DNA of 64,000 nucleotides. It comes from Paludibacteraceae bacterium (GTDB lineage: Bacteria; Bacteroidota; Bacteroidia; Bacteroidales; Paludibacteraceae). The stretch spans positions 124,001 to 188,000 of the forward strand of contig JAFVBR010000034.1 in assembly GCA_017479885.1 (NCBI GenBank), written 5' to 3'. A model generated the notes under the pieces. It made no database searches. It was given only the letters and a program-made list of their open reading frames with translations, and was not told the origin of the DNA. Positions 10,357-18,208 of the stretch are shown one piece after another; within the stretch, counting starts at the first letter, position 1; each line of letters starts with the position of its first letter. Both the position numbers and the translations under genes were made by a program.

Positions 10357-12114
10357 ATGAAAAAGTTCTTACTTTCAATTGCTGCAGTTATGATGGCAGC
10401 AAGCATGATGGCTATCAATCCGGCCAAATTCGAATTGAAGATGATGACCGGTGGTGCAGAGACAAGCGTATTGCCAAACGAAATGGCAGCTTGCGCAATG
10501 GTATTCGGTGACTACGACAATGATGGCGACCTCGACCTCTTCTATGTAGGTGGTCAGCAGGCAGACCGTATGTTCGTAGGTTTGTTGAAAAACACCGGAA
10601 ACGGTGCATTCGAAGTTGTTACTCTTTCCGAGGATTTCGTCGCTCTTCAACAGGCTTCAGCTGCTTGGATGGATTACAACAACGATGGTAATCTTGACCT
10701 TATTGTTGTAGGTACACCTGACGGCACTACCACTTACACCTATGTAATGAAGAACCTCGGCGCAGAAGAAGATTATGCTTTCGAAGAGGACTTGGACAAC
10801 TATCTTCCCGGCGTATATGGCGAAGGTAACGACAACACTCAGCACATGATTGCTCCTGTTGACTATGACAACGACGGTTGGACCGACCTCGTAATCAACG
10901 GTAATGCAGGCGGCAAATGGGATGGTGAGCACGGACGTATGGTTGCTTTGTTCAAAAACGTAGAGGGCGTATTTGAATTCGTAGATGACAAAGCTACTAT
11001 CGGTGCAGAAGTATTTGCACAGGTTAACGGCGGTGGTGTAACAGTTGCCGACCTCAACAACGATGGTTACATGGATCTGCTTGTCAGCGGTTATGATGAC
11101 GAAGCACTCAAATCAGATGGTGAATCAAAAGGCAATGGTGCTTCTTATGTTTACATGAATAATGGAAATGGCGGTTATACCAAGCTTGACATGACTTTTG
11201 CTGCTGCCGAGAACCAGGGTCTTCTCTTCGCTATAGATGCCAACAACGATGGTTGGCTTGACATGGTAGAGATTGGTCGTGACCTCAACAACGGTTGGGC
11301 AAACTCTGCTAACCTCTATATGAATGACAAGAGCGGCAAGTTCACTAAGGCTGAAGATCCGGGTCTCTTTGGTGGTCAGACTGTTATCGGTATGGGTGAC
11401 TTCAACAACGATGGCTTCATGGACTATGCACACACCGGTTATCCTACAGTATCTATTGCATACGGCAATGGTGACGGCACTTTCACAGAAGTAGGTTTCA
11501 CCAGCATAACCGGTCTTGACCAACTTTCCGCTCGTGGTGGTGCTACAAGCGCTGTTGACCTCAATGGTGACAACACTCTTGACATCCAGGTAAGCGGCTG
11601 GTCTGATGCTAACGGCCGTTGGAGCGATGGTATCGCTTACAACACAGTAAAGGACACTCTTGGTGCTGCTCTTCCTGCAAACGCTGCTCCTTCTGCTCCC
11701 CAAAACGTAGCAGTACAGAAAGGTGCTAACGGTTATATCATCACTTGGGAAGCTGCTACCGATGACAACACCCCCGCTGCTGCTCTCCGCTACAACATCA
11801 TGGCAAAGGCTGCTGACGGCTCTGTCTGGATGCTCGTTCCTGCTGATCCTGCTACCGGCAAACAGAAAGTTGCAGGTCTTGCTCCCGCATACCTCACCAC
11901 TCTTTCTTATACCTTCAAGGGCACAGGCGACTATACCTTCGCTGTTCAGGCTATCGACGGCGCTAATGTAGGTTCAGCATTTGCAGGCACTGCTACTGCT
12001 GTTGATAACATCAACGCAAAAGAAGTGAAGGCTCAGAAGATTGTTGAAAACGGTAATATCTTCATCCTCAGAAATGGTGAGAAGCACACCGTACTCGGTC
12101 AGATGGTAAAATAA
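10357..12114 (+). CDS. secreted FG-GAP/VCBS repeat protein with Fn3-like C-terminal domain
   Basis: The 585-residue protein has a signal peptide (MKKFLLSIAAVMMAASMMA). At least seven repeats carry a DxDxDG-type calcium loop followed by a hydrophobic strand, e.g. DYDNDGDLDLFYVG, DYNNDGNLDLIVVG, DLNNDGYMDLLVSG and DFNNDGFMDYAHTG. These should build an integrin-like beta-propeller. A domain from about residue 447 (APSAPQNVAVQK onward) looks like fibronectin type III. The last ~20 residues (IFILRNGEKHTVLGQ) resemble the short C-terminal module found on many exported Bacteroidales proteins. It occupies the place of SusE/SusF in the operon, so a surface glycan-binding role is plausible but not shown. 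No catalytic residues are evident. Confidence 0.85.
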   Translation: MKKFLLSIAAVMMAASMMAINPAKFELKMMTGGAETSVLPNEMAACAMVFGDYDNDGDLDLFYVGGQQADRMFVGLLKNTGNGAFEVVTLSEDFVALQQASAAWMDYNNDGNLDLIVVGTPDGTTTYTYVMKNLGAEEDYAFEEDLDNYLPGVYGEGNDNTQHMIAPVDYDNDGWTDLVINGNAGGKWDGEHGRMVALFKNVEGVFEFVDDKATIGAEVFAQVNGGGVTVADLNNDGYMDLLVSGYDDEALKSDGESKGNGASYVYMNNGNGGYTKLDMTFAAAENQGLLFAIDANNDGWLDMVEIGRDLNNGWANSANLYMNDKSGKFTKAEDPGLFGGQTVIGMGDFNNDGFMDYAHTGYPTVSIAYGNGDGTFTEVGFTSITGLDQLSARGGATSAVDLNGDNTLDIQVSGWSDANGRWSDGIAYNTVKDTLGAALPANAAPSAPQNVAVQKGANGYIITWEAATDDNTPAAALRYNIMAKAADGSVWMLVPADPATGKQKVAGLAPAYLTTLSYTFKGTGDYTFAVQAIDGANVGSAFAGTATAVDNINAKEVKAQKIVENGNIFILRNGEKHTVLGQMVK

Positions 12115-12133
12115 TAAACTAATTTATTTTCGG

Positions 12134-12159
12134 GCAAAGCGGCTTGGTTGCCGCTTTGC
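12134..12159 (+). terminator. perfect 10-bp inverted repeat between operon genes
   Basis: GCAAAGCGGC and GCCGCTTTGC pair perfectly around a TTGGTT loop, 20 bp after the VCBS gene stop. The run that follows (TCTCTATTTC) is only modestly T-rich. It may be a partial terminator or an mRNA processing/stability stem that lowers expression of the downstream galactosidase and mutarotase. Confidence 0.55.
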
Positions 12160-12197
12160 TCTCTATTTCTGCACTTACTGCAACAAATATCTTCATA

Positions 12198-14444
12198 ATG
12201 AAAAGTAACGTACTTCTACTGTGCCTTGCCCTCACGGCAAATACTTTTGCTGCCGACTATACGGTTGGCAAGTGGCGTCTCAACGTGTCTTCAACCACCG
12301 GCGTAAGCAATGTATATAAAGACAACACTCTTGTTCTCTCTCATAATAAGAGTACTTTCAAGCTCGATGGTGCAATGTATGACCTGACAACGCTTCAGAA
12401 TGTCTCTGTTACAGATGAAGCTGTGAGCGATAAGTTCGGTTCAGGCAGGCGTGTTGATGTGCGTGCAAAGGTGAATGATACGGTTGATGTATGCCATTCG
12501 TATTTTCTTTATGAAGGTGTCGACTATATTCTGACCCGCCTCACACTCACCTCCTCGTCTGGCATTATCCGCTCCAACTATATGTCGCCCGTGGTTACCA
12601 CATCTGCAGTTAATCTGCTCAGTGATGGCGACAATCGGCAACTATTTGTGCCTTTCGATAACGATGAGTGGATTCGCTATCAATCCAATGCTTTCGGTAA
12701 CACCACTAACAGTTACGAGGTGGGAGCCATCTATTCTGCCGACACTCACGAAGGCATAGTGGTGGGGTCTATCGAGCATACACAGTGGAAATCGGTAATC
12801 ATCTCAGTTGGTGAAGGCACCAACACTCTCAAGTCACTCACTGCAACCGCAGGCGCAAGCGACTGGTGCACACGCGACATACTGCCTCATGGGGCTGTTT
12901 GTGGTACTACTGTATCTTCACCGCTTTTCATGGTAGGTATGTTTGACGATTGGCGTACAGGTATGGAGACTTTTGGTGACCTTTGTGTCGTTATGGCACC
13001 CAAGATGCCGTGGGATGGCGGCAAACCCTTTGTATGGAACAGTTGGGGAGTTCTGCAGACCTCTGTCCGCTATATGAACGCCTCGCAGTCAGCCCTGTTT
13101 ATTGCCGACAGCCTTATGTCGAGAGGTTATCAGAACAACGGCACTATGTATATGGACCTCGACTCCTATTGGGATAATCTTACAGGTTCCGACCTTCGAC
13201 GTTTCACCCATTTCTGTTCGCATCACGGTCAGAAGGCAGGCATCTATTGGACTCCTTTCGTTGATTGGGCTAACAATCCCGACCGCATAGTGGAAGGTAC
13301 TACCGATGTCAAATACAAGGATATTTGGCTTTATGCCAACGGACAACCTGTCAAACGGACAGGTGCAACGGCATGCGACCCCACGCACCCCGGTACCAAA
13401 ACCCGTATGGTGCATTTTATGAATAATTTCCATACATGGGGCTATGAGTTCCTAAAAATCGACTTTATGGACCATGGCATATTGGAGGCCGACTCATGGT
13501 ACGACAAGAACGTAACCACCGGTGTGGAGGCTTATTGTCAGGGTATGGCTTATCTTGACTCGCTTACTCTTGGCAAGATGTATCTCAATCTGTCTATTGC
13601 TCCGCTTTTCCCTGCACAGTTTGCCCATGGACGGCGTATAGCATGCGACGCCTACGGCTCTATCGGCAATTCGGAATATACTCTCAATTCCACTACCTAC
13701 GGTTGGTGGCTTGACCATGTTTACCACTTCAATGACCCTGATAATATCGTCTTCAAGGGTCAGGACATCAAGACCAACCGTGTGAGACTCGCTTCGGCAC
13801 TCGTGACAGGTATGCTCTGTCTCGGAGATGACTATTCCAACTCAGGTGATGATGATGCCAAAGAAAGGGCAAAACAACTTATCGACAACCCGTCTCTCAT
13901 TCAGATGGCACGCGAGACCGGGTCGTTCCGTCCGCTCAATACGAAAGTGACAGGCAATTCAGCTTCCGACACCTACTATACTATGGTAGCAGACACTTGC
14001 TATGTGGCAGTATTTAACTGGGGCGGACGCAAGGCGAAGACTAATATCAACTTCTCCGATCTTGGCATTTCCACCTCCGACAGTTTGCTTGCAGAAGAGT
14101 TGTTCTTCTCTTCGGCTGAGTATGCCGCAGAGTCTGTTGATGTAACTGTTCCTGCGCTTGACTGCCGTATACTCAAGATATACAAAGGCACCATAAAGCC
14201 TGAAACTGCAATTGACAATCTTAAAGTAGAGCGTTTCACGTGTTCTCCCAATCCTACTGACTCGTCGCTGCGTCTGTCATTGCCCGATGTGAACGAGGTG
14301 TTTGTATATTCCGCATGTGGTTCGTTGGTGGCACGCTATGGCAATGTTCGTAAAATCAATGTTTCTCACTTGGCAGCAGGCACTTATCTGATTCGTGCTT
14401 TGGGTGAAAACACTGTATATACATCCGAGTTTATAAAGAAATGA
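12198..14444 (+). CDS. clan GH-D alpha-galactosidase-like enzyme (GH27-like) with T9SS tail
   Basis: The protein is 748 residues from ATG 12198, with signal peptide MKSNVLLLCLALTANTFA; the in-frame TTG at 12144 falls inside the upstream hairpin. An N-terminal beta domain (to about 270) precedes a TIM barrel with melibiase-like features: FVWNSWG, MYMDLDSYWDN, FLKIDFMDHG (probable nucleophile Asp) and IACDAYGSIGNSEY (probable acid/base Asp). The final ~75 residues are a T9SS type A sorting domain (CSPNPTDSSLRLS, then LAAGTYLIRA), so the enzyme should be exported to the cell surface. Exact family (GH27 or GH36-related) and linkage specificity are uncertain. The stop overlaps the mutarotase start. 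Confidence 0.8.
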   Translation: MKSNVLLLCLALTANTFAADYTVGKWRLNVSSTTGVSNVYKDNTLVLSHNKSTFKLDGAMYDLTTLQNVSVTDEAVSDKFGSGRRVDVRAKVNDTVDVCHSYFLYEGVDYILTRLTLTSSSGIIRSNYMSPVVTTSAVNLLSDGDNRQLFVPFDNDEWIRYQSNAFGNTTNSYEVGAIYSADTHEGIVVGSIEHTQWKSVIISVGEGTNTLKSLTATAGASDWCTRDILPHGAVCGTTVSSPLFMVGMFDDWRTGMETFGDLCVVMAPKMPWDGGKPFVWNSWGVLQTSVRYMNASQSALFIADSLMSRGYQNNGTMYMDLDSYWDNLTGSDLRRFTHFCSHHGQKAGIYWTPFVDWANNPDRIVEGTTDVKYKDIWLYANGQPVKRTGATACDPTHPGTKTRMVHFMNNFHTWGYEFLKIDFMDHGILEADSWYDKNVTTGVEAYCQGMAYLDSLTLGKMYLNLSIAPLFPAQFAHGRRIACDAYGSIGNSEYTLNSTTYGWWLDHVYHFNDPDNIVFKGQDIKTNRVRLASALVTGMLCLGDDYSNSGDDDAKERAKQLIDNPSLIQMARETGSFRPLNTKVTGNSASDTYYTMVADTCYVAVFNWGGRKAKTNINFSDLGISTSDSLLAEELFFSSAEYAAESVDVTVPALDCRILKIYKGTIKPETAIDNLKVERFTCSPNPTDSSLRLSLPDVNEVFVYSACGSLVARYGNVRKINVSHLAAGTYLIRALGENTVYTSEFIKK

Positions 14445-15463
14445 TGCAAGATAACCGTATCGAAGTCTGCCGCATCACTCATCCCTCGGGAGCATATATC
14501 GAGGTGTGCAACTATGGCGCTACATGGCTCTCTGCCGTTATGCCCGACCGTCAAGGCTCTCTCGGCGAGGTGCTTCTCGGATATAATGATGTGGAAGCCA
14601 TGATGTCTGACCCCAACTATGCAGGCCGAACCATAGGGCGCTATGCCAACCGCATACGCAAAGGTGCTTTCAGCCTCTTCGGCAAGGCATACAGGCTTGA
14701 GATTAACGATGGGGTCAATTCCAACCATTCGGGTCCAAGCGGAATGAGTTTCCGTTTGTTCGACATTCAGAGTCGCACCAAGCAAAGTGTTACTTTCCGT
14801 TATTTCAGTCCGGACGGTGAAGGCGGTTTCCCGGGCAATGTCGATGTTTTTGTCACCTACACTCTCACTGAAGACCTTAAGGTATGCATCGACTACCGTG
14901 CAACCACCGATGCTCCCACTATTCTCAACCTCACCAATCACGCCTATTTCAACCTCAACGGCGGCGGCGATATTTACTCGCATATTCTCCACATTCCTTC
15001 AAAGCAGATGCTTGAGACCGACTATGAGTTTCTTCCTACAGGCAAGGTGCTTGATGTGGCTGATACACCTTTCGATTTTTCTCAGGGAAAACAGGTAGGC
15101 AAAGACATCAATCCCGACTTGGAGCAGTTCCGTTGGAATCGCGGATACAATCATTGTTATATGTTTGAAAAGCAAGATGCAGGAAAAGAATGCAGACTGA
15201 TGGCTGAACTCCGTTCTCAGGAAACGGGCCGCAGTGTGTCGCTCAGTTCCACCTATCCATCGGTGCAAATCTATTCGGGCGGTTTCCTCGGCTCGTCTTG
15301 TCCTACACGCTTTGGCAGATATGCATTGCCTGCCGACGGCATAGCACTCGAAGCACAATTCGCGCCAAATACGCCTAACATGCCTCAGTTCCCGCAGTGT
15401 ACGCTCACTCCCGACAGAGAGTATTCGCACAGGATAGTTTACCGGTTCGGGACTTTCGAATAA
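14441..15463 (+). CDS. galM: aldose 1-epimerase (galactose mutarotase)
   Basis: The 340-residue protein interconverts alpha and beta anomers of galactose or glucose. Family motifs are GRYANRIRKG, the N-HSG region, GEGGFPGNVDV, the catalytic His in NLTNHAYFNL and the catalytic Glu in IALEAQFAPN. There is no signal peptide, so it acts in the cytoplasm. The start ATG overlaps the stop of the galactosidase gene (ATGA), which implies translational coupling. A second ATG directly follows the first, so either could start. Its place fits release of galactose by the upstream hydrolases before the Leloir pathway. Confidence 0.92.
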   Translation: MMQDNRIEVCRITHPSGAYIEVCNYGATWLSAVMPDRQGSLGEVLLGYNDVEAMMSDPNYAGRTIGRYANRIRKGAFSLFGKAYRLEINDGVNSNHSGPSGMSFRLFDIQSRTKQSVTFRYFSPDGEGGFPGNVDVFVTYTLTEDLKVCIDYRATTDAPTILNLTNHAYFNLNGGGDIYSHILHIPSKQMLETDYEFLPTGKVLDVADTPFDFSQGKQVGKDINPDLEQFRWNRGYNHCYMFEKQDAGKECRLMAELRSQETGRSVSLSSTYPSVQIYSGGFLGSSCPTRFGRYALPADGIALEAQFAPNTPNMPQFPQCTLTPDREYSHRIVYRFGTFE

Positions 15464-15482
15464 AGCACCTTATCTTACAATC

Positions 15483-17999
15483 TTATTTTACAATTATTTT
15501 CGACACCTTGGTTTCTGCATGCAGAATATAGATTCCTGCTGCAAGATTGCCTTTGAGTATGCTGTCGGTGCTGAGCAGTCTGCCGTCAGGTGTGTAAACC
15601 GTTGCTTTGCCGCTGATTGCTGCGCGGGCAATATCTTCCACTCCGCTTTCTGCTTCATATACGGCATTGACATCGGTGTCTGCCACAATGGATGAGAAAT
15701 CCTTGTCCCAACCTGCAAACCTGTAGCCCTCTATTGATGGTGCTTCAGGTGCTGTCGCTGACTGATATGCTGCCACCGAGTCGGTCTTCAGCAGTTCACT
15801 TTCTACATAGAAACGCACTGCGTATATTTCTGCCTTGAACAAGGCAAGTAAATTTGAGTCGCCCTCGAGTACTACAATCAGAGTGTCGGCTGCTGCTCCG
15901 TTGCCCCATTGGGAGAAATAATAGTGGTCGCCCGCAGTGGCAACAACTTGCAAGGTGTCGCATCCTGCTGCACTGACATTTACTTCACCTTCGCCTTCTG
16001 TCTCAATTGACAGATAATAGTCGGATGCTATAATCTGCATGTCGTTCCAAATGTTCACAGTCTTGTAGTTGTTGCTTGCTTCGCAACTAACCCACAAGGT
16101 CATCAGTTTTATACGATTGCGTTGGAAGACTGTAGTGCCCTTCAACTCGGGTGGGGTGGTCGCGTATGAGCGTATGTGGGTCAGTTTGGCGTCACCTGCG
16201 AAGGCATTGTTCTCAATGCTAACGAGTGTGGAAGGCAATATCAGTTGCTCCAAACGGGTACATTGCGCAAATGCTCCGATGCCTATGTGCTCTATTCCTT
16301 CCTGCAACCTTAGTTGCTGCAATCTTGTACATCCGAGGAAAGCACTGTCGGCTATCGACGTCACCTTGTATTCTGTTCCGTTTCTTACTATTGTACCCGG
16401 TATAAGATATTCCGTTTTGGAATAGTTGTGTCTTGCCACTTTCACTTCGCGGAAATATTCGCTGCTGACGGTGTAGTAAATGCCGTCTTGTAAGAAGTCG
16501 ATTGAGGTATCCGCCGAATCTTCGCTTACCACAGTGCCTTTGCCGTCTGCCACCTCTATCACTATATGTCGCTTCACTCCGTGGGGATAGTAGAAGTCGT
16601 GCCATGTGTCGGTGCTGTCGCCGCGATACCTGTAGTATGCCTTATATGTTCCGTTCTCATTGGTTTTGCTGAGTACGTATGGCATTATGCCGAACTGTTG
16701 CAGTCCGACATTGGCAGTACTATTGTCGTAGGTACGTATGAGAACAGGCAGTGAATCAGGTGTGCTGATATCCTCAAAAAACAATCCCACTTGGAACGAG
16801 ATGGAGTCGTAGAGACCGGTATATATTGCTCCGCAACGTACTTCTCGGTTGCGAGTGAGTTGCACATCACTTGAGAGCGTGAGCGTATGCACTTGTTTGC
16901 CGCCCTTGTTTGGTTGGAAATCGAATACGGCGCACTGACGGTCGTTGTAGTCGCCATGCAGTTTGTTGAATACGTAGTAGCCGTTGTAGCCGCCTCCCCA
17001 ACCGAAGTTGAAGTGGAACATATCTCCTTTGTAGCCGTCGCAGACGAAGGCATGTCCGCCTTCTTTGCTGAATCCGCCGTAGTACAATGGCAGACCTTTG
17101 TCAAGATTACGGCGAAGCATATCTCGCCAATCCACCACATCGAACACATCGCGGTATCGTATCTCTGCGGCAGAGTCGTAACCGAAATGCTCCACCATCG
17201 AGTGCAGTGAGTTGTATTCGTGTCCGCCTGTTGACGACACTCCGTAACTCAACTCTGACGCTATGCCTATGTCGCTCATCAGCAGTGCCACTGCCTGACG
17301 CTCTTCGCCGGTGGCGGAAGTGCCGTATTTATTCAGCATGTGTTCCCAATCGTATGGCGTTTGAAACTCTGTCACAAGATATTGGTTGTTCCAATAGTAA
17401 CCGTGTTTGCCTGTCGCTTGGGCAGGGTATTTGTGGAAATAAAGCAGTTGTGCCCATGCAGTTGCCACGCATCCGGTAGCGCAATGGCTGCCCGACACTA
17501 CCGGTGTACGAAGGTTGTATGGGTCGCCTTGTGCCCATTCGGTCTCTACCATCGGCTCCACTGCATGCTCTTCTGTAGTTGCTTCTGTCATTCTGCGCTT
17601 GCCGACTTGCCGGTTTGTGTAGTCGATATGCTCATATTGCTTTATCCACCAACTAACATCAGCGGGCATAGTGCTCAGGTCGAAGTGTCCGGAAGGAGAA
17701 TATGCAAGCACTTGGTTCTCGCATCTGTCATCGGCTGCAACTATAACAAAGCCTCCTTCTCCATCTGTCAGATTGAGTGCATAGTACGCATCGGTGCCTG
17801 TATGCGCGAGTTGCATATCCTGAGTAATATCCTGAGTACGGGCATTGCTGCGTGCGGGTGCGAAATGCGGATTACCGCTTTGCTGCACTTCGCGCAAAAA
17901 CGACTGTGCTATCTCCATCGCCTGTCCGGCTGTTATTTCAGACGCCACGGCTACTGCCGATGAAAGGCACAAAAATGCTATGGTAAGATAATGTTTCAT
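15483..17999 (-). CDS. C10 (streptopain-like) cysteine protease with LRR, InlB-like repeat and T9SS tail
   Basis: The 838-residue protein has a signal peptide and a propeptide (about 20-150). The C10 catalytic domain follows, with the nucleophile Cys177 in CATGCVATAWAQ, His316 in GGHAFVCDGY and the NFGWGGGYNGYY segment. Similar enzymes are streptopain SpeB and Prevotella interpain A. From about 530 there are BspA-type leucine-rich repeats (IADSAFLGCTRLQQL, IGAFAQCTRLEQL), then a beta-rich part with an InlB-type repeat (EGYRFAGWDKDFSSI), and finally a T9SS sorting domain (VYTPDGRLLST, GNLAAGIYILHA). It is an exported, probably surface-held protease. It converges on galM and has its own promoter. 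Confidence 0.92.
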   Translation of the reverse strand: MKHYLTIAFLCLSSAVAVASEITAGQAMEIAQSFLREVQQSGNPHFAPARSNARTQDITQDMQLAHTGTDAYYALNLTDGEGGFVIVAADDRCENQVLAYSPSGHFDLSTMPADVSWWIKQYEHIDYTNRQVGKRRMTEATTEEHAVEPMVETEWAQGDPYNLRTPVVSGSHCATGCVATAWAQLLYFHKYPAQATGKHGYYWNNQYLVTEFQTPYDWEHMLNKYGTSATGEERQAVALLMSDIGIASELSYGVSSTGGHEYNSLHSMVEHFGYDSAAEIRYRDVFDVVDWRDMLRRNLDKGLPLYYGGFSKEGGHAFVCDGYKGDMFHFNFGWGGGYNGYYVFNKLHGDYNDRQCAVFDFQPNKGGKQVHTLTLSSDVQLTRNREVRCGAIYTGLYDSISFQVGLFFEDISTPDSLPVLIRTYDNSTANVGLQQFGIMPYVLSKTNENGTYKAYYRYRGDSTDTWHDFYYPHGVKRHIVIEVADGKGTVVSEDSADTSIDFLQDGIYYTVSSEYFREVKVARHNYSKTEYLIPGTIVRNGTEYKVTSIADSAFLGCTRLQQLRLQEGIEHIGIGAFAQCTRLEQLILPSTLVSIENNAFAGDAKLTHIRSYATTPPELKGTTVFQRNRIKLMTLWVSCEASNNYKTVNIWNDMQIIASDYYLSIETEGEGEVNVSAAGCDTLQVVATAGDHYYFSQWGNGAAADTLIVVLEGDSNLLALFKAEIYAVRFYVESELLKTDSVAAYQSATAPEAPSIEGYRFAGWDKDFSSIVADTDVNAVYEAESGVEDIARAAISGKATVYTPDGRLLSTDSILKGNLAAGIYILHAETKVSKIIVK

Positions 18000-18066
18000 A
18001 TTGACTCGGTTCTGTTCTCTATGCTTAAATTACGGATAATCCGCTTATTTGCTATCGTTTACCCGA

Positions 18067-18097
18067 CAAAGGTACGAAGACTTTTTCATATATGCAA
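18067..18097 (-). promoter_or_regulatory. promoter of the C10 protease gene
   Basis: On the minus strand, TACCTTTG (18074 down to 18067) has TTG (18097-18095) 20 bp upstream, about 68 bp before the protease start codon. It matches the TAnnTTTG / -33 TTG pattern of Bacteroidota. Confidence 0.65.
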
Positions 18098-18170
18098 CAA
18101 CATATTGAATTTCATAATATTATCCATAATCTTCGGAAATGATGCTATTATCCTAACGGAATAATTTGTG

Positions 18171-18179
18171 TACCTTTGC
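18171..18179 (+). promoter_or_regulatory. -7 promoter box of the GH97 gene
   Basis: TACCTTTGC on the plus strand lies 29 bp upstream of ATG 18209. No TTG sits at the expected distance upstream, so the site may need an activator. The box rules out the in-frame TTG at 18176, within it, as a start codon. Confidence 0.55.
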
Positions 18180-18208
18180 AGATAGATAAATCCAAAAATA
18201 TTTCTACC

